A stretch of 43,985 nt of DNA from Minisyncoccota bacterium. Lineage in GTDB: Bacteria; Patescibacteriota; Minisyncoccia; Phycocordibacterales; PALSA-1337. Below the pieces are notes generated by a model that saw nothing but the letters and a program-made list of their open reading frames with translations, made no database searches and was not told the DNA's origin. Of this stretch, positions 24,076-33,083 are shown in pieces. The stretch is from the NCBI GenBank assembly GCA_028713005.1, contig JAQTPC010000008.1, forward strand, positions 1-43,985. The letters are read 5' to 3'. Position numbers and translations under genes: made by a program. The first letter of the stretch is position 1; each line of letters opens with the position of its first letter.

Positions 24076-26100
24076 TCAAAAGTCAATAAACAACGCTTTT
24101 GCACCACTTGGTCTCTCTGGAGGCGCTTGGTCTTCTATCAAATCTTTCTTTATGTCATCGATAAACTCTGATGGTAGGCTGACGCGTTGCGTTCCGTATA
24201 TGGTGCGCAACATCGTATAACTGAAATAGACTTTTTTACGAGCACGTGTGATGGCGACATAGAATAGCCTCCTCTCCTCTTCTTCCCCTGCCTTGTCTAT
24301 GTCTGCTTCGTCCATGCGCTTGAATGGAAATAAATCTTGTTCAAGTCCAGCGATGAATACATGATCAAACTCCAACCCTTTTGATGCGTGAACGGTCATG
24401 AGACGCACCGCATCGCGGTCTTCAGTGAGTTCATCTTGGTCACTTGCGAGAGCTGCATTGCTCAGAAAAGCCTCAATGCCTGGTGAGACCCGAGGCCCGA
24501 CCTTTGTCTCTGGTTCTAAGGTCTGATCTCGAGTTTGGTCTTCATAATTATCATACTGTGCAGCAACGGTAACCAATTCCCTGATGTTCAAGAGACGTTC
24601 CTCATCTTCTGCATCACCTTGATGAAGTGCTCGCTCCATACCAGTTTCTTGAATGATAAATTTTATCGCTTCAGAGGGCTTCTTTTCCTCAATTTCTTTT
24701 TTTATATCATCAAGAAGTTTCCAAAACTGTGATACTTTTGCTCTTGTACCAGCAGGTAATTCATTTTCTTTACCAGAAATTACTTTTGCCACAGTTACTT
24801 TGCCTATACCACGTACAGGAACGTTGATGATGCGTGCAATATCCCCCGCACTCTCACGGTTAAGTGCAGCTTTGACATAGGAGAGCACATCCTTTACTTC
24901 TTTTCTCTCAAAGAAGCGCACACCGACGAGTTGGTACGGTATATTCTTTTTTATGAATGCTTCTTCCAGTGCTCGTGACTGAAAATTGGCTCTGTAGAGC
25001 ACTGCTATCTCTTTTGGTGAACTACCTCTGGCGATAAGTCCACGTGCTATGTCAGCGATAGCACGAGCCTCTTCGTTCTCGGTATATGAAACGATAAGTG
25101 AAATTTTTTCACCCTGATCATTGTCGGTATAGAGTGTCTTTTTTTTGCGCATCACATTTCGTTCGATGACATTGTTCGCTGCAGCTAGGATAGTTTTTGT
25201 TGAGCGATAATTTTTTTCGAGAGTAATGACTGCTGCCGTCGGGTAATCTTTCTCAAAATTGAGTATATTTTCTATAGTTGCACCGCGCCAGCTATAAATA
25301 TTTTGATCTGCATCACCCACAACACAAATATTATTCACCGGAGTCACTTCTCCTGTTGTAGGATCGCTCACACTCGCATCCGCTAGATATTTAGCGATAC
25401 GATACTGAACTTTGTTTGTGTCTTGGTACTCATCTATATGTACGTATTTCCAGACATTTTGGTAATGCTTACGGACTGCAGGATATTTCTCGAGTAACTG
25501 AGCTGTTTTTGAAAGAAGATCATCAAAATCAAGAGATTTTTCTTTAGCGAGTATAGAGTCATATTTTTCCCAAACATTCGCTACAGTTTCCTGCATAAAT
25601 TCTTTCGCAGCATCAAGATATTCGAGACGAGTATGTCCGTCCCCTTTTGCGCGCGAGATCATGTTGAGCACAGTTCCCGGATCCACCTTTTTTGGGTCGA
25701 TAGAGCAGGCTGTCATAGCTTCTTTGATTGCTCGTCGTGAGTCACTTCGATCAAAAATAGTAAAATGTCTCGTTAAGCCGAGTAACTGTGCATTTTCACG
25801 GATAATATGTACACCTAGAGAATGAAATGTGCTCATAAATGGGCGTTCATTCATTGAAATCGGTCTGTTGATGCTACTTTCTTGAGCAATGAGAGCATAT
25901 ACACGCTCACGCATCTCTTTCGCTGCTTTGTTTGTGAACGTAATAGCAAGAATACTGTGTGGTGACACTCCCTTTTTTATTAAATTGAGGATACGGTGGG
26001 TGATGACGCCTGTTTTTCCAGCACCGGCACCTGCAACGATGAGTACAGGTCCTTCTGTCGTATTCACTGCTCGTTGCTGTTCGGAGTTGAGGGTGGTCAT
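24076..26100 (-). CDS. UvrD/PcrA-type DNA helicase
   Basis: This superfamily 1A 3'-5' helicase works in DNA repair and in removing proteins from DNA. The start at 26100 gives MTTLNSEQQRAVNTTEGPVL; a longer frame begins at 26196 but adds 32 unrelated residues derived from an inverted repeat. Walker A AGAGAGKT is at residues 23-30. The conserved motifs HIDEYQDTN, VVGDADQNIYSWRGA, VITLEKNYRST, LMTVHASKGLEFDHVFI and ERRLFYVAITRARK follow in order. The protein has 674 residues, slightly short of typical PcrA. A stretch near 520-541 (around DQTLEPETKVGPRVSPG) appears extra and is encoded by DNA with inverted repeats. Confidence 0.95.
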   Translation of the reverse strand: MTTLNSEQQRAVNTTEGPVLIVAGAGAGKTGVITHRILNLIKKGVSPHSILAITFTNKAAKEMRERVYALIAQESSINRPISMNERPFMSTFHSLGVHIIRENAQLLGLTRHFTIFDRSDSRRAIKEAMTACSIDPKKVDPGTVLNMISRAKGDGHTRLEYLDAAKEFMQETVANVWEKYDSILAKEKSLDFDDLLSKTAQLLEKYPAVRKHYQNVWKYVHIDEYQDTNKVQYRIAKYLADASVSDPTTGEVTPVNNICVVGDADQNIYSWRGATIENILNFEKDYPTAAVITLEKNYRSTKTILAAANNVIERNVMRKKKTLYTDNDQGEKISLIVSYTENEEARAIADIARGLIARGSSPKEIAVLYRANFQSRALEEAFIKKNIPYQLVGVRFFERKEVKDVLSYVKAALNRESAGDIARIINVPVRGIGKVTVAKVISGKENELPAGTRAKVSQFWKLLDDIKKEIEEKKPSEAIKFIIQETGMERALHQGDAEDEERLLNIRELVTVAAQYDNYEDQTRDQTLEPETKVGPRVSPGIEAFLSNAALASDQDELTEDRDAVRLMTVHASKGLEFDHVFIAGLEQDLFPFKRMDEADIDKAGEEEERRLFYVAITRARKKVYFSYTMLRTIYGTQRVSLPSEFIDDIKKDLIEDQAPPERPSGAKALFIDF
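24486..24524. repeat. Inverted-repeat segment inside the helicase gene
   Basis: GACCTT (24499-24504) pairs with AAGGTC (24518-24523), and AGACC (24486-24490) is repeated inverted as GGTCT (24520-24524). The encoded peptide is proline- and glutamate-rich and lies just before the IEAFLSNAAL helix, where family members usually have a short linker. Confidence 0.35.
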
Positions 26101-26125
26101 GAGAGGTACATAGTAGCATAAGGTG

Positions 26126-26211
26126 CGATGCAAATAATACAAATAACATGCGAATGATGCGAATAGTAATTTACGATTCGCATCATTCGCGACCATTCGT
26201 AATTTGCATCG
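26126..26211. repeat. Nested inverted repeat upstream of uvrD
   Basis: CGATGCAAAT (26126-26135) pairs with ATTTGCATCG (26202-26211). Inside it, GCGAATGATGCGAA (26150-26163) pairs perfectly with TTCGCATCATTCGC (26177-26190) over a 13-base loop. The element lies 25 bases ahead of the uvrD start, between divergent genes, so it is not a terminator. Confidence 0.8.
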
Positions 26212-26420
26212 ATATATTTAGTAATAAATATTGACTCATTGGCAAATAGAATGTCTGTGTATATGTATCATTGACATTAGTTCGATGCCTGCTACTCTAG
26301 GTGAGTGCTCTCAGAGGCACATGTCTATATTTGGCTCTATTGAGCCATTTATTATCCATAGAAGTTTAGTGTGAGCTCAAAAGTAGAATACGGATGTATT
26401 GCCTAAATTCTATTTTTATT
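26212..26420. other. Intergenic stretch before the LysM-M23 gene
   Basis: No gene seen. Two small hairpins occur: GTGC/GCAC near 26307-26322 and GGCTC-TATT-GAGCC near 26333-26346. They could belong to an RNA leader of the peptidase gene, but I could not match a known riboswitch. Confidence 0.35.
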
Positions 26421-27578
26421 ATGAAATCTTTTCTTAAAAATAAAAAGCATAATTATGTAAAAGATATTGCCATGTCATTGGTGATATTTACTGCAATTGT
26501 GGTTGTGCCACTCACCTATTCACAGACAGCTCAGGCCAGTCTGTTTTCTTTTTTTACCGAACTTGTGTCAGTGGGACAGGTATCAGCTGATACTCAGACA
26601 ACTCTTGATTCAACAACGACAAATTCTCAGAACATGCTCATACTTCAGGCGGCTTCAAACCCAAATCCTATCTCAAATACCTGTACAGACATCATACCAG
26701 TCAACGGAACCATTCTTGATCCAAACATGTCTGCTTCAAATACTGCTGGTTGTGGTACAACAAATACTCAAATCAGTACATACACCGTCAATACAGGAGA
26801 TACCCTTTCAACGGTCGCAAAAATGTTCAATGTATCAGTAAATACTATTCTGTGGGCAAATGGTTTGACTGGTAGATCTGTTTTGAAGCAAGGTCAGGTG
26901 CTAGTTATACTCCCTATTTCAGGTATAACCTATACCGTTAAGAAAGGTGATTCGCTTCAGGCTATCGCCAAGAAGTATGGAGGTGATCATCCAAGTGAAA
27001 CTCTCACAGATATTCTCGACTATAACGATATAACCATCGCTTCGTCTCTCAATGTAGGCCAAAAAATAATCATTCCAGCAGCGGAAATGTCCACAGTCGA
27101 TATCGCCAAGGTTCCTTTACCAATAAATTCAAAATCTCTTTCAACAGAAGAACCGTTGCTTGATAATATAAAGAACTGGCCTGCCTATCCAAGTTGTAAC
27201 AGTGCTACTAGTGGTTGTTATTTCCTACGCCCTATACAAGGTGGTCATATCAGCCAAAAACTACATGGACATAATGGAGTAGATCTCGCTGCTCCAGTCG
27301 GTACACCAATCGTGGCTTCAGCTGGCGGTACGGTAATAATCAGTCGTATCAATGGTGGTTGGAATGGGGGCTATGGAAACTTTGTAGTTATTGCGCACAA
27401 AAACGGTACGCAGACACTCTATTCACACATGCAATCAAGAACTGTTGTAACTGCGGGGCAACAAGTAAATCAAGGTGATTTGATCGGTTATATCGGTATG
27501 ACAGGACATACCACTGGACCACATCTTCATTTTGAGATTCGTGGAGCACAAAATCAGTTTTGGAACCCAAATCTATAA
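26421..27578 (+). CDS. LysM-M23 peptidoglycan hydrolase
   Basis: This secreted protein probably cuts peptidoglycan cross-bridges or stem peptides outside the cell. With the ATG at 26421 (MKSFLKNKKHNYVK) it has 385 residues; an ATG nine codons upstream is possible. A signal or anchor segment ends near SQTAQA (residue 38). Two LysM wall-binding domains lie at about 120-164 and 170-219. The M23 domain starts near 275 and keeps its zinc ligands in HNGVD (H284, D288) and HLHFE (H370), with the further active-site histidine in LYSHM. It is convergent with comM, 3 bases apart. It could serve cell division or open the wall for the T4SS-like machine nearby. Confidence 0.93.
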   Translation: MKSFLKNKKHNYVKDIAMSLVIFTAIVVVPLTYSQTAQASLFSFFTELVSVGQVSADTQTTLDSTTTNSQNMLILQAASNPNPISNTCTDIIPVNGTILDPNMSASNTAGCGTTNTQISTYTVNTGDTLSTVAKMFNVSVNTILWANGLTGRSVLKQGQVLVILPISGITYTVKKGDSLQAIAKKYGGDHPSETLTDILDYNDITIASSLNVGQKIIIPAAEMSTVDIAKVPLPINSKSLSTEEPLLDNIKNWPAYPSCNSATSGCYFLRPIQGGHISQKLHGHNGVDLAAPVGTPIVASAGGTVIISRINGGWNGGYGNFVVIAHKNGTQTLYSHMQSRTVVTAGQQVNQGDLIGYIGMTGHTTGPHLHFEIRGAQNQFWNPNL

Positions 27579-27581
27579 TCC

Positions 27582-29108
27582 TCATCCAAATTTCTTTTGT
27601 CGGTATTGAATCGCTTCGAGAATGTGACTCTTTTTAATATTGGGCGAGCAATCGAGATCAGCGATAGTTCTCGCAACTTTGATAATACGATGAAAAGCTC
27701 TGCCTGATACACCTAGCTTTTCAGCAGATTGAGTGAGTAATTTTCTCGCATCATCCTCCAGTAAAGCGTATTTTTCTATATCACCCGCATTCATCTCGCT
27801 GTTGTAGTATTTATTTTGAGAATGAAATCGTTTCATTTGAACCGCTCGGGCTTGTATGACTCGCTTGCGGATATCTTTTGTTTTTTCTGAAGAAGCCTGA
27901 GTTAATGATAATTTTTCGTAGTCGATTTTACTAACCTGTATCCATATATCAATACGATCAAGTACTGGCGCAGATAGCTTTCTCTGGTACCGTTCTATAC
28001 TCCGTGGCGAACAAGCACAGCCGTTTCCCTTTCCTTTTCCGCAACGACAAGGATTCATCGAAGCAACCATGATGCATTGTGCAGGAAATGTCACTGAACC
28101 ACGAGCACGTGCAACTGTTATCGTTCTCTCTTCGAGAGGTTGACGCAGGCCTTCAATGACACGCTGTTCAAATTCTGGGAATTCATCAAGAAATAAAACG
28201 CCTCTATGAGCTAACGTTATTTCTCCGGGGTGAGGTGTGGTTCCTCCCCCGAGTATAGAAATAGCTGAAGATGTATGGTGTGGCGATCGAAATGGTGGAT
28301 GGGTAATGAGTCCTTGATCCAGTATGCGGGCCACAGAATATATACTCGTGACTTCAACTGCCTGCTCGTATGATAGTGGTGGCATTATCGAAGCCATACT
28401 TTGTGCGAGCATAGTCTTGCCAGTTCCTGGCGGTCCGTAGAGTATTATATTGTGACATCCCGCAACAGCTATCTCTAATGCACGTTTAGAGCTCTCATTT
28501 CCTCTGATGTGAGATATGTCATAACGGTGTACACCATCTATTTCAGCATGTAATTCGGTATGTCTTGGTTGTAAGGGTATGAGCTTTTTGTGTCTCATAA
28601 GATGCTCAACTATCTCTTGGAGAGATGAAACTGGATATATGATGATGTGTTGGGCCAGAGAAGCTTCTTTCTCATTTTCTTTTGGAATAAATACAGCAGT
28701 AAAACCATGTGTCGGCGCATCGATAAGTATAGGGAGTAGTCCATGTATTTTTCTGAGTTTTCCTTCGAGAGATAATTCCCCTAAAAATAGTGTATTTTCA
28801 TAGTCAAATTCGATATCGCTAGATGCAGATAGATACGCCAATGCCATCGCAAGATCAAAAGATGAACCTTCTTTACGAGTGTCGGCAGGAGCCAAAGAAA
28901 TAACAACTTTTTGATTCTTTTGCTTTGGTGAAATGTAGCCCGTATTCTTGATCGCTGCAGATATGCGATCTTTTGCCTCGTCTACTGATCTGTCACCGAG
29001 TCCTATAACTGAGAATGAATGTAAGCCATTTGATATATCAACTTCTACTGTAACCGTTTCCATATGTAATCCACAGATGTGGGCGCTATAAGTTTTTGCA
29101 GTACTCAT
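27582..29108 (-). CDS. comM: ComM/YifB-family magnesium-chelatase-like AAA+ ATPase
   Basis: ComM is a hexameric helicase that helps integrate incoming single-stranded DNA during transformation. The 508 residues follow the family plan: an N-terminal Lon-like domain (about 1-175, with SFSVIGLGDRSVDEAKDRI), Walker A GPPGTGKT at 225-232, the FRSPHHTSS and FLDEFPEF motifs, a cysteine cluster CRCGKGKGNGCAC, and a C-terminal helical domain with SGRAFHRIIKVARTIADL. The function in CPR cells is not established. Its presence suggests DNA uptake or recombination with foreign DNA is possible. Confidence 0.93.
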   Translation of the reverse strand: MSTAKTYSAHICGLHMETVTVEVDISNGLHSFSVIGLGDRSVDEAKDRISAAIKNTGYISPKQKNQKVVISLAPADTRKEGSSFDLAMALAYLSASSDIEFDYENTLFLGELSLEGKLRKIHGLLPILIDAPTHGFTAVFIPKENEKEASLAQHIIIYPVSSLQEIVEHLMRHKKLIPLQPRHTELHAEIDGVHRYDISHIRGNESSKRALEIAVAGCHNIILYGPPGTGKTMLAQSMASIMPPLSYEQAVEVTSIYSVARILDQGLITHPPFRSPHHTSSAISILGGGTTPHPGEITLAHRGVLFLDEFPEFEQRVIEGLRQPLEERTITVARARGSVTFPAQCIMVASMNPCRCGKGKGNGCACSPRSIERYQRKLSAPVLDRIDIWIQVSKIDYEKLSLTQASSEKTKDIRKRVIQARAVQMKRFHSQNKYYNSEMNAGDIEKYALLEDDARKLLTQSAEKLGVSGRAFHRIIKVARTIADLDCSPNIKKSHILEAIQYRQKKFG

Positions 29109-29188
29109 GAGACATATTCTACAGAAGTAGTTTCAAGGAACTATCAAAAATTGTTAAAGTAATAATAAATATTTTTACTAGGGCCAAG

Positions 29189-29216
29189 AAAAAACCACTC
29201 TTGCGGTGGTTTTTTC
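29189..29216 (-). terminator. Terminator after the TraR/DksA-like gene
   Basis: AAACCAC and GTGGTTT form a stem with a 7-base loop, flanked by A and T runs, so it works in both directions. It lies just after the stop of the leftward TraR/DksA-like gene and upstream of comM. Confidence 0.8.
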
Positions 29217-29238
29217 AACATACAATGATTAACAAATG

Positions 29239-29601
29239 CTAGTGTTTGTGTTTTATTGAGTTACGGGCACTTGGGTTTGCTTCGAGGCGCTCTATCTCTA
29301 TCGGTTTGCCACAGGTCTCGCAAGTACCATATGTTCCCTTCTCAATACGTTCGAGAGCCGCTTTGACTTCGTTGAGCTGTCCTTCGAGCTTGTTTGCTAT
29401 ACCGGCATTATCTTCGAGTTCTTCAAATTTGTCTGCCATCTCATTGTCATCAGCGGTATCAACCTTCATATCTCCTGTCGTTACCTCCCAACCACCAGGC
29501 GCACTAGAGCTCTTTTGGCCAATACCATTAAGCTCTTCTTCGAGCTGGTTTGATTCTGTTAAGAGAAGCTTTTTAAATTTTTCGATGTCTCTTTTATTCA
29601 T
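29239..29601 (-). CDS. TraR/DksA-family protein with altered zinc site
   Basis: Members bind RNA polymerase through its secondary channel, often with ppGpp. The 120-residue protein has the helical coiled-coil part (about 1-90) and the zinc-finger region starting YGTCETCGKPIEIERLEA. Only the first two ligands, C94 and C97, are standard. The positions that usually hold the second cysteine pair are S115 and H118. C-to-H at the last ligand is tolerated in related proteins, but the serine leaves at most three ligands. The gene starts 12 bases after the anchored unknown protein and is followed by a terminator. Confidence 0.88.
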   Translation of the reverse strand: MNKRDIEKFKKLLLTESNQLEEELNGIGQKSSSAPGGWEVTTGDMKVDTADDNEMADKFEELEDNAGIANKLEGQLNEVKAALERIEKGTYGTCETCGKPIEIERLEANPSARNSIKHKH

Positions 29602-29613
29602 GATGGCTACATT

Positions 29614-30768
29614 TTAGCGTATAAATGCCTTTTGTTCAAGGCGGTCCAATATTGCATTAAGTGTTGATTCAGAGCCAGTTATAACCAATTTGGTATTATC
29701 GAGGAATGAATATAAGAATAGAGTATTTCCTCCAACCACAAATTCACGCACATCTTTGTTCCGTATGATTCGGTCAGTAAATAAACCGCGAATAACTTTG
29801 TAGCGAGGATCATTCTGGTAGTCGACAACTGGTGTAGAAGTCGAAGTATTTTCAGATGACGATGCTGTTTGGGCTACTTGAGCGCGCGCAGATATGTCAG
29901 CAGGTGTATTTTGATAAAAATATTGTTTCAGATCATCCGCCATAAAGCTTTCCCATTGCAACATGCCAGCAAAAGCATTCTGAAAATAACTGATTGTTGC
30001 CACAATGAATACATCTTTTGAGCCTTGTTTATCAGCATATACACCCAACATCCAATCGTTAGATAATGCACGGTAAAGTATGTCTGGTGCAGTGAGATCC
30101 ATTGTTGTATAAGCATCTGGCGCTGGTACGCGGATTTTTTGCCCACCACTATCTATCTCTGTAAAGACAATTTCTTTGATTGTGTCATTTTGCTGAGGCT
30201 TAGCTATTTCTTTTCTGACTGCAGCAATGACACTATTTGGATTGAGTGAATCGATCGCAAGAGCAACTCGTGTATCAGCTTTTACAATTGATATTGGTGT
30301 TGGTGCTTGAGGAGTGACATTTTTTGAGCCAGCGAGTGGGCTTATACTATAAAAATAGTATGCACCACCAATGCCACCGCCAATCAATATAATACCGGCA
30401 AGAGCAATAAGTGTTTTTTTGATTACTTGGGATCTGTCAGCTTTATTTTCTAGTGACTCGGTCGATTCTCCGAGATTATTTTGTCCTGTATTTTTCTTTT
30501 GTTCAGCAAGGGCAATAGTGGCAGTTGATATTTTTTTGTGAGCGAGAACATCAGCCACATCACTTTCGTATGTACGCAAAGCTTTTTGAGGCGTTTCAGT
30601 GACATGTGGACGTTGAGGTGCTTCTGGTGCAAGAGGTTCACTTGGAACCGTTTGATCTTGAGTTGCTGGACCGATGTCTTGACCAGTCGGCGTTGGAAAA
30701 TCTTGTGGTGCTAGAACAGGGTTTTGGTTCTGCCCAGTAAATGTTTGAGGTTGATTCTCTTCGTTCAT
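29614..30768 (-). CDS. Single-pass membrane protein of unknown function
   Basis: The 384-residue protein has a disordered cytoplasmic N-terminus rich in P, Q and T (1-60), a helical part, one membrane segment at about 119-140 and an outer domain of some 240 residues. The outer part alternates strands and helices, with hydrophobic patches such as IVKADTRVALAIDSLNPNSVIA and VGGNTLFLYSFLDNTKLVITG. No enzyme motif was found. It precedes the TraR/DksA-like gene by 12 bases and follows a terminator, so the two probably form one unit. Confidence 0.7.
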   Translation of the reverse strand: MNEENQPQTFTGQNQNPVLAPQDFPTPTGQDIGPATQDQTVPSEPLAPEAPQRPHVTETPQKALRTYESDVADVLAHKKISTATIALAEQKKNTGQNNLGESTESLENKADRSQVIKKTLIALAGIILIGGGIGGAYYFYSISPLAGSKNVTPQAPTPISIVKADTRVALAIDSLNPNSVIAAVRKEIAKPQQNDTIKEIVFTEIDSGGQKIRVPAPDAYTTMDLTAPDILYRALSNDWMLGVYADKQGSKDVFIVATISYFQNAFAGMLQWESFMADDLKQYFYQNTPADISARAQVAQTASSSENTSTSTPVVDYQNDPRYKVIRGLFTDRIIRNKDVREFVVGGNTLFLYSFLDNTKLVITGSESTLNAILDRLEQKAFIR

Positions 30769-30792
30769 GTTGGTTGTATTATAACGTTAAAG

Positions 30793-30830
30793 TAAAAGCC
30801 GTACCACATAGTAAAGTGTTACGGCTTTTA
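30793..30830 (-). terminator. Terminator after pnp
   Basis: TAAAAGCCGTA (30793-30803) pairs perfectly with TACGGCTTTTA (30820-30830). The stem begins 20 bases past the pnp stop and is followed on the minus strand by a T-rich tract. Confidence 0.85.
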
Positions 30831-30850
30831 TTGAATCTGGATCCGATGGT

Positions 30851-33031
30851 TTAATACCTTTTCTTAAACTCAGGTTTTGGTGGTCGTGGGGTTTCTTCCC
30901 TCTTGGTAAATTTATTTGGATCTGCTTGCTTGATTGAGAGATTGATTCTACCCTTTTCATCAACTTCCTTCACAACAACAGGTACTTTGTCACCTTCTTT
31001 TATATATGTTTCGACGCGTTCAACGCGGAATGGGGCAATTTCTGATACATGCACGAGGCCCTCTGAGTTCGGTCCGATCTTTACGAAAGCACCAAAATCC
31101 ATGAGACGTGTCACTTCTCCTTCAAAACGCTCGCCTGGTTTGTATTCGCGTGTCATGCCGTAGATGATATCTTTTGCTTTTTGTGCAGTTTCATTTTTTC
31201 CAGTGATAAATATTGAACCGTCATCCTCTATAGTGATATCTTCAACTTGAGTTGAGTCTTTGATTTCATTGATCGTTTTTCCGCCAGAACCGATGACGAG
31301 ACCGATTTGATCTGGTTTTATCTTCATCACAATGATTTCTGGTGCATTTGGATTTATCTTTACTCTCGGTGCTGCGATGGCTTTTTCAATTGTCTCAAGG
31401 ATCGTGAAACGCGCGATCTTTGCTTTTTCAAATGCTTCGGCGAGTATTTCAAGCGGAATACCGCCAACTTTCACATCCATCTGTACCGCGGTGATGCCGG
31501 CGCGTGTTCCAGCAACTTTGAAGTCCATATCACCATGGTGATCCTCTGGTCCTTGGATGTCAGTGAGTACTTTGTATTCATATTTTTTAGTACCAAATAT
31601 TTTGCCCATCATGCCTGGCTTAGCCTCGCGCATCATGAGTCCGCTCGCAATACCTGCTACTGGAGCCTTGATGGGAACACCGGCGTCCATTAGTGCAAGG
31701 GTTGATCCACAGACTGAACCCATAGAGGTTGAACCATTTGATGCCATGGCCTCAGAGACGATGCGGATAGTGTAAGGAAATACATCTTTTGCAGGGATAA
31801 TAGGGATGAGTGCTTTTTCAGCGAGGGCGCCATGACCGATCATGCGTCGGTTCGTACTACCTACACGACCTGTTTCACCAGTTGAGAATGGTGGGAAGTT
31901 GTAATGGTGCATGAAACGCTTGTTTGCTTCAGCTGACATACCATCGATGACGAGTGCGTCACCGGGACTGCCCAATGTAAGGGCTGAAAGGATGTGCGTG
32001 CCACCACGATAGAAAATACCTGAACCGTGTAACATGGGTGAAATACCTCCTGCCTGAGCAAAGAGGGGGCGAACTTGGTCAACAGTACGGCCGTCAGCAC
32101 GTTTTCCATTGCTGATAGCCTCTTCGTGTAACAATTCATTGACAGCTTCCTCAAAAACTTCTTGAGCCATAGCTTTGTTACCTTCTGGCATTTTTTCTGT
32201 GAAACAAGCTGACCAAATACCGTTGATTTCATTGATACGATCGTGTCCTGGTGTGCCACTCATGATGTACTGTGCGAGCTTTGGCTTTATTTCAGCATCA
32301 AAAAGTTCCTTTGTACCTGGAGTTGGTTCAGGCAAAACTACCACAGCCTTTGGTTTACCAATCTCTGCAATGATCTGCTTTTGCCATGCTTGAATCTTTT
32401 CTATTTCTTCACTGGCACGTGTCAGTGCCTCGTTGACGATATCCTCACCCACTTCATGACTGGCAACCTCTATCATATTGATCATGCCATCTTTGCCGCA
32501 AGCGACGAGCTCGAGATCGATCTTGGCTTCATCGCGAGTTGCATAGTCTGGATTGATGAACCAGTTGTGGTCTTTTGCGATACGAATAGCTGATGCCGGT
32601 CCGTTCCATGGGATACGTGAAACACCGAGAGCGAGAGAAGCAGCAATGACAGCGAGTACATCCGGATCATCTTGGTCGATTGAGAGTGTGGTGACGATGA
32701 CTTGTACTTCATTGCGCATTTTCTGGTTGAAGAGAGGGCGGATAGTACGATCAACGATACGGCCAGCAAGTATGGCATCTGTTGAAGGTTTTCCCTCACG
32801 ACGGACAAAGCGTGAGCCGAGGATGCGGCCTGTAGCATAGAAACGCTCTTCAAAATCAACGGTCAGTGGAAAAAAGTCACCATCCCTGAGATCTCCCATG
32901 ACTGCGGTGGCGAGAACTGCAGTATTTCCATAACGGACGATGACTGAACCATCCGCTTGGTTTGCGAGATCATTGAATTCTGCTGATAAGGTCTTGCCTC
33001 CGATCTCGATAGAGTATTGTTTTGAAATCAT
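30851..33031 (-). CDS. pnp: Polynucleotide phosphorylase
   Basis: PNPase is the trimeric phosphorolytic 3'-5' exoribonuclease of RNA decay. The 726 residues contain two RNase PH domains (about 10-140 and 310-545) with the connecting helical domain. The active-site-type sequence TSMGSVCGSTLALMDAG lies in the second. A KH domain at roughly 555-615 has GLVIGSGGKTINEI, and an S1 domain at roughly 625-695 has GAFVKIGPNSEGLVHVSEI. It lies two genes downstream of rpsO, its usual partner, but the NYN gene and two terminators intervene. Confidence 0.97.
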   Translation of the reverse strand: MISKQYSIEIGGKTLSAEFNDLANQADGSVIVRYGNTAVLATAVMGDLRDGDFFPLTVDFEERFYATGRILGSRFVRREGKPSTDAILAGRIVDRTIRPLFNQKMRNEVQVIVTTLSIDQDDPDVLAVIAASLALGVSRIPWNGPASAIRIAKDHNWFINPDYATRDEAKIDLELVACGKDGMINMIEVASHEVGEDIVNEALTRASEEIEKIQAWQKQIIAEIGKPKAVVVLPEPTPGTKELFDAEIKPKLAQYIMSGTPGHDRINEINGIWSACFTEKMPEGNKAMAQEVFEEAVNELLHEEAISNGKRADGRTVDQVRPLFAQAGGISPMLHGSGIFYRGGTHILSALTLGSPGDALVIDGMSAEANKRFMHHYNFPPFSTGETGRVGSTNRRMIGHGALAEKALIPIIPAKDVFPYTIRIVSEAMASNGSTSMGSVCGSTLALMDAGVPIKAPVAGIASGLMMREAKPGMMGKIFGTKKYEYKVLTDIQGPEDHHGDMDFKVAGTRAGITAVQMDVKVGGIPLEILAEAFEKAKIARFTILETIEKAIAAPRVKINPNAPEIIVMKIKPDQIGLVIGSGGKTINEIKDSTQVEDITIEDDGSIFITGKNETAQKAKDIIYGMTREYKPGERFEGEVTRLMDFGAFVKIGPNSEGLVHVSEIAPFRVERVETYIKEGDKVPVVVKEVDEKGRINLSIKQADPNKFTKREETPRPPKPEFKKRY

Positions 33032-33047
33032 TTATGTAATGTAACAA

Positions 33048-33079
33048 AAAAACCAGTGAATTACTATTCACTGGTTTTT
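33048..33079 (-). terminator. Terminator between the NYN gene and pnp
   Basis: AAAAACCAGTGAA (33048-33060) pairs perfectly with TTCACTGGTTTTT (33067-33079) around TTACTA. It starts right after the NYN-gene stop and spans the 52-base gap, so pnp should have its own promoter or depend on read-through. Confidence 0.88.
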
Positions 33080-33083
33080 CCTT

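Noticed and set aside
26101-26196. 32-residue N-terminal extension of the helicase
   Set aside because: It is encoded partly by an inverted repeat and precedes the canonical MTTLNSEQQRAV start.
26212-26420. Known riboswitch (for example c-di-AMP type) before the LysM-M23 gene
   Set aside because: Such riboswitches often precede wall hydrolases, but the conserved sequence elements were not found.
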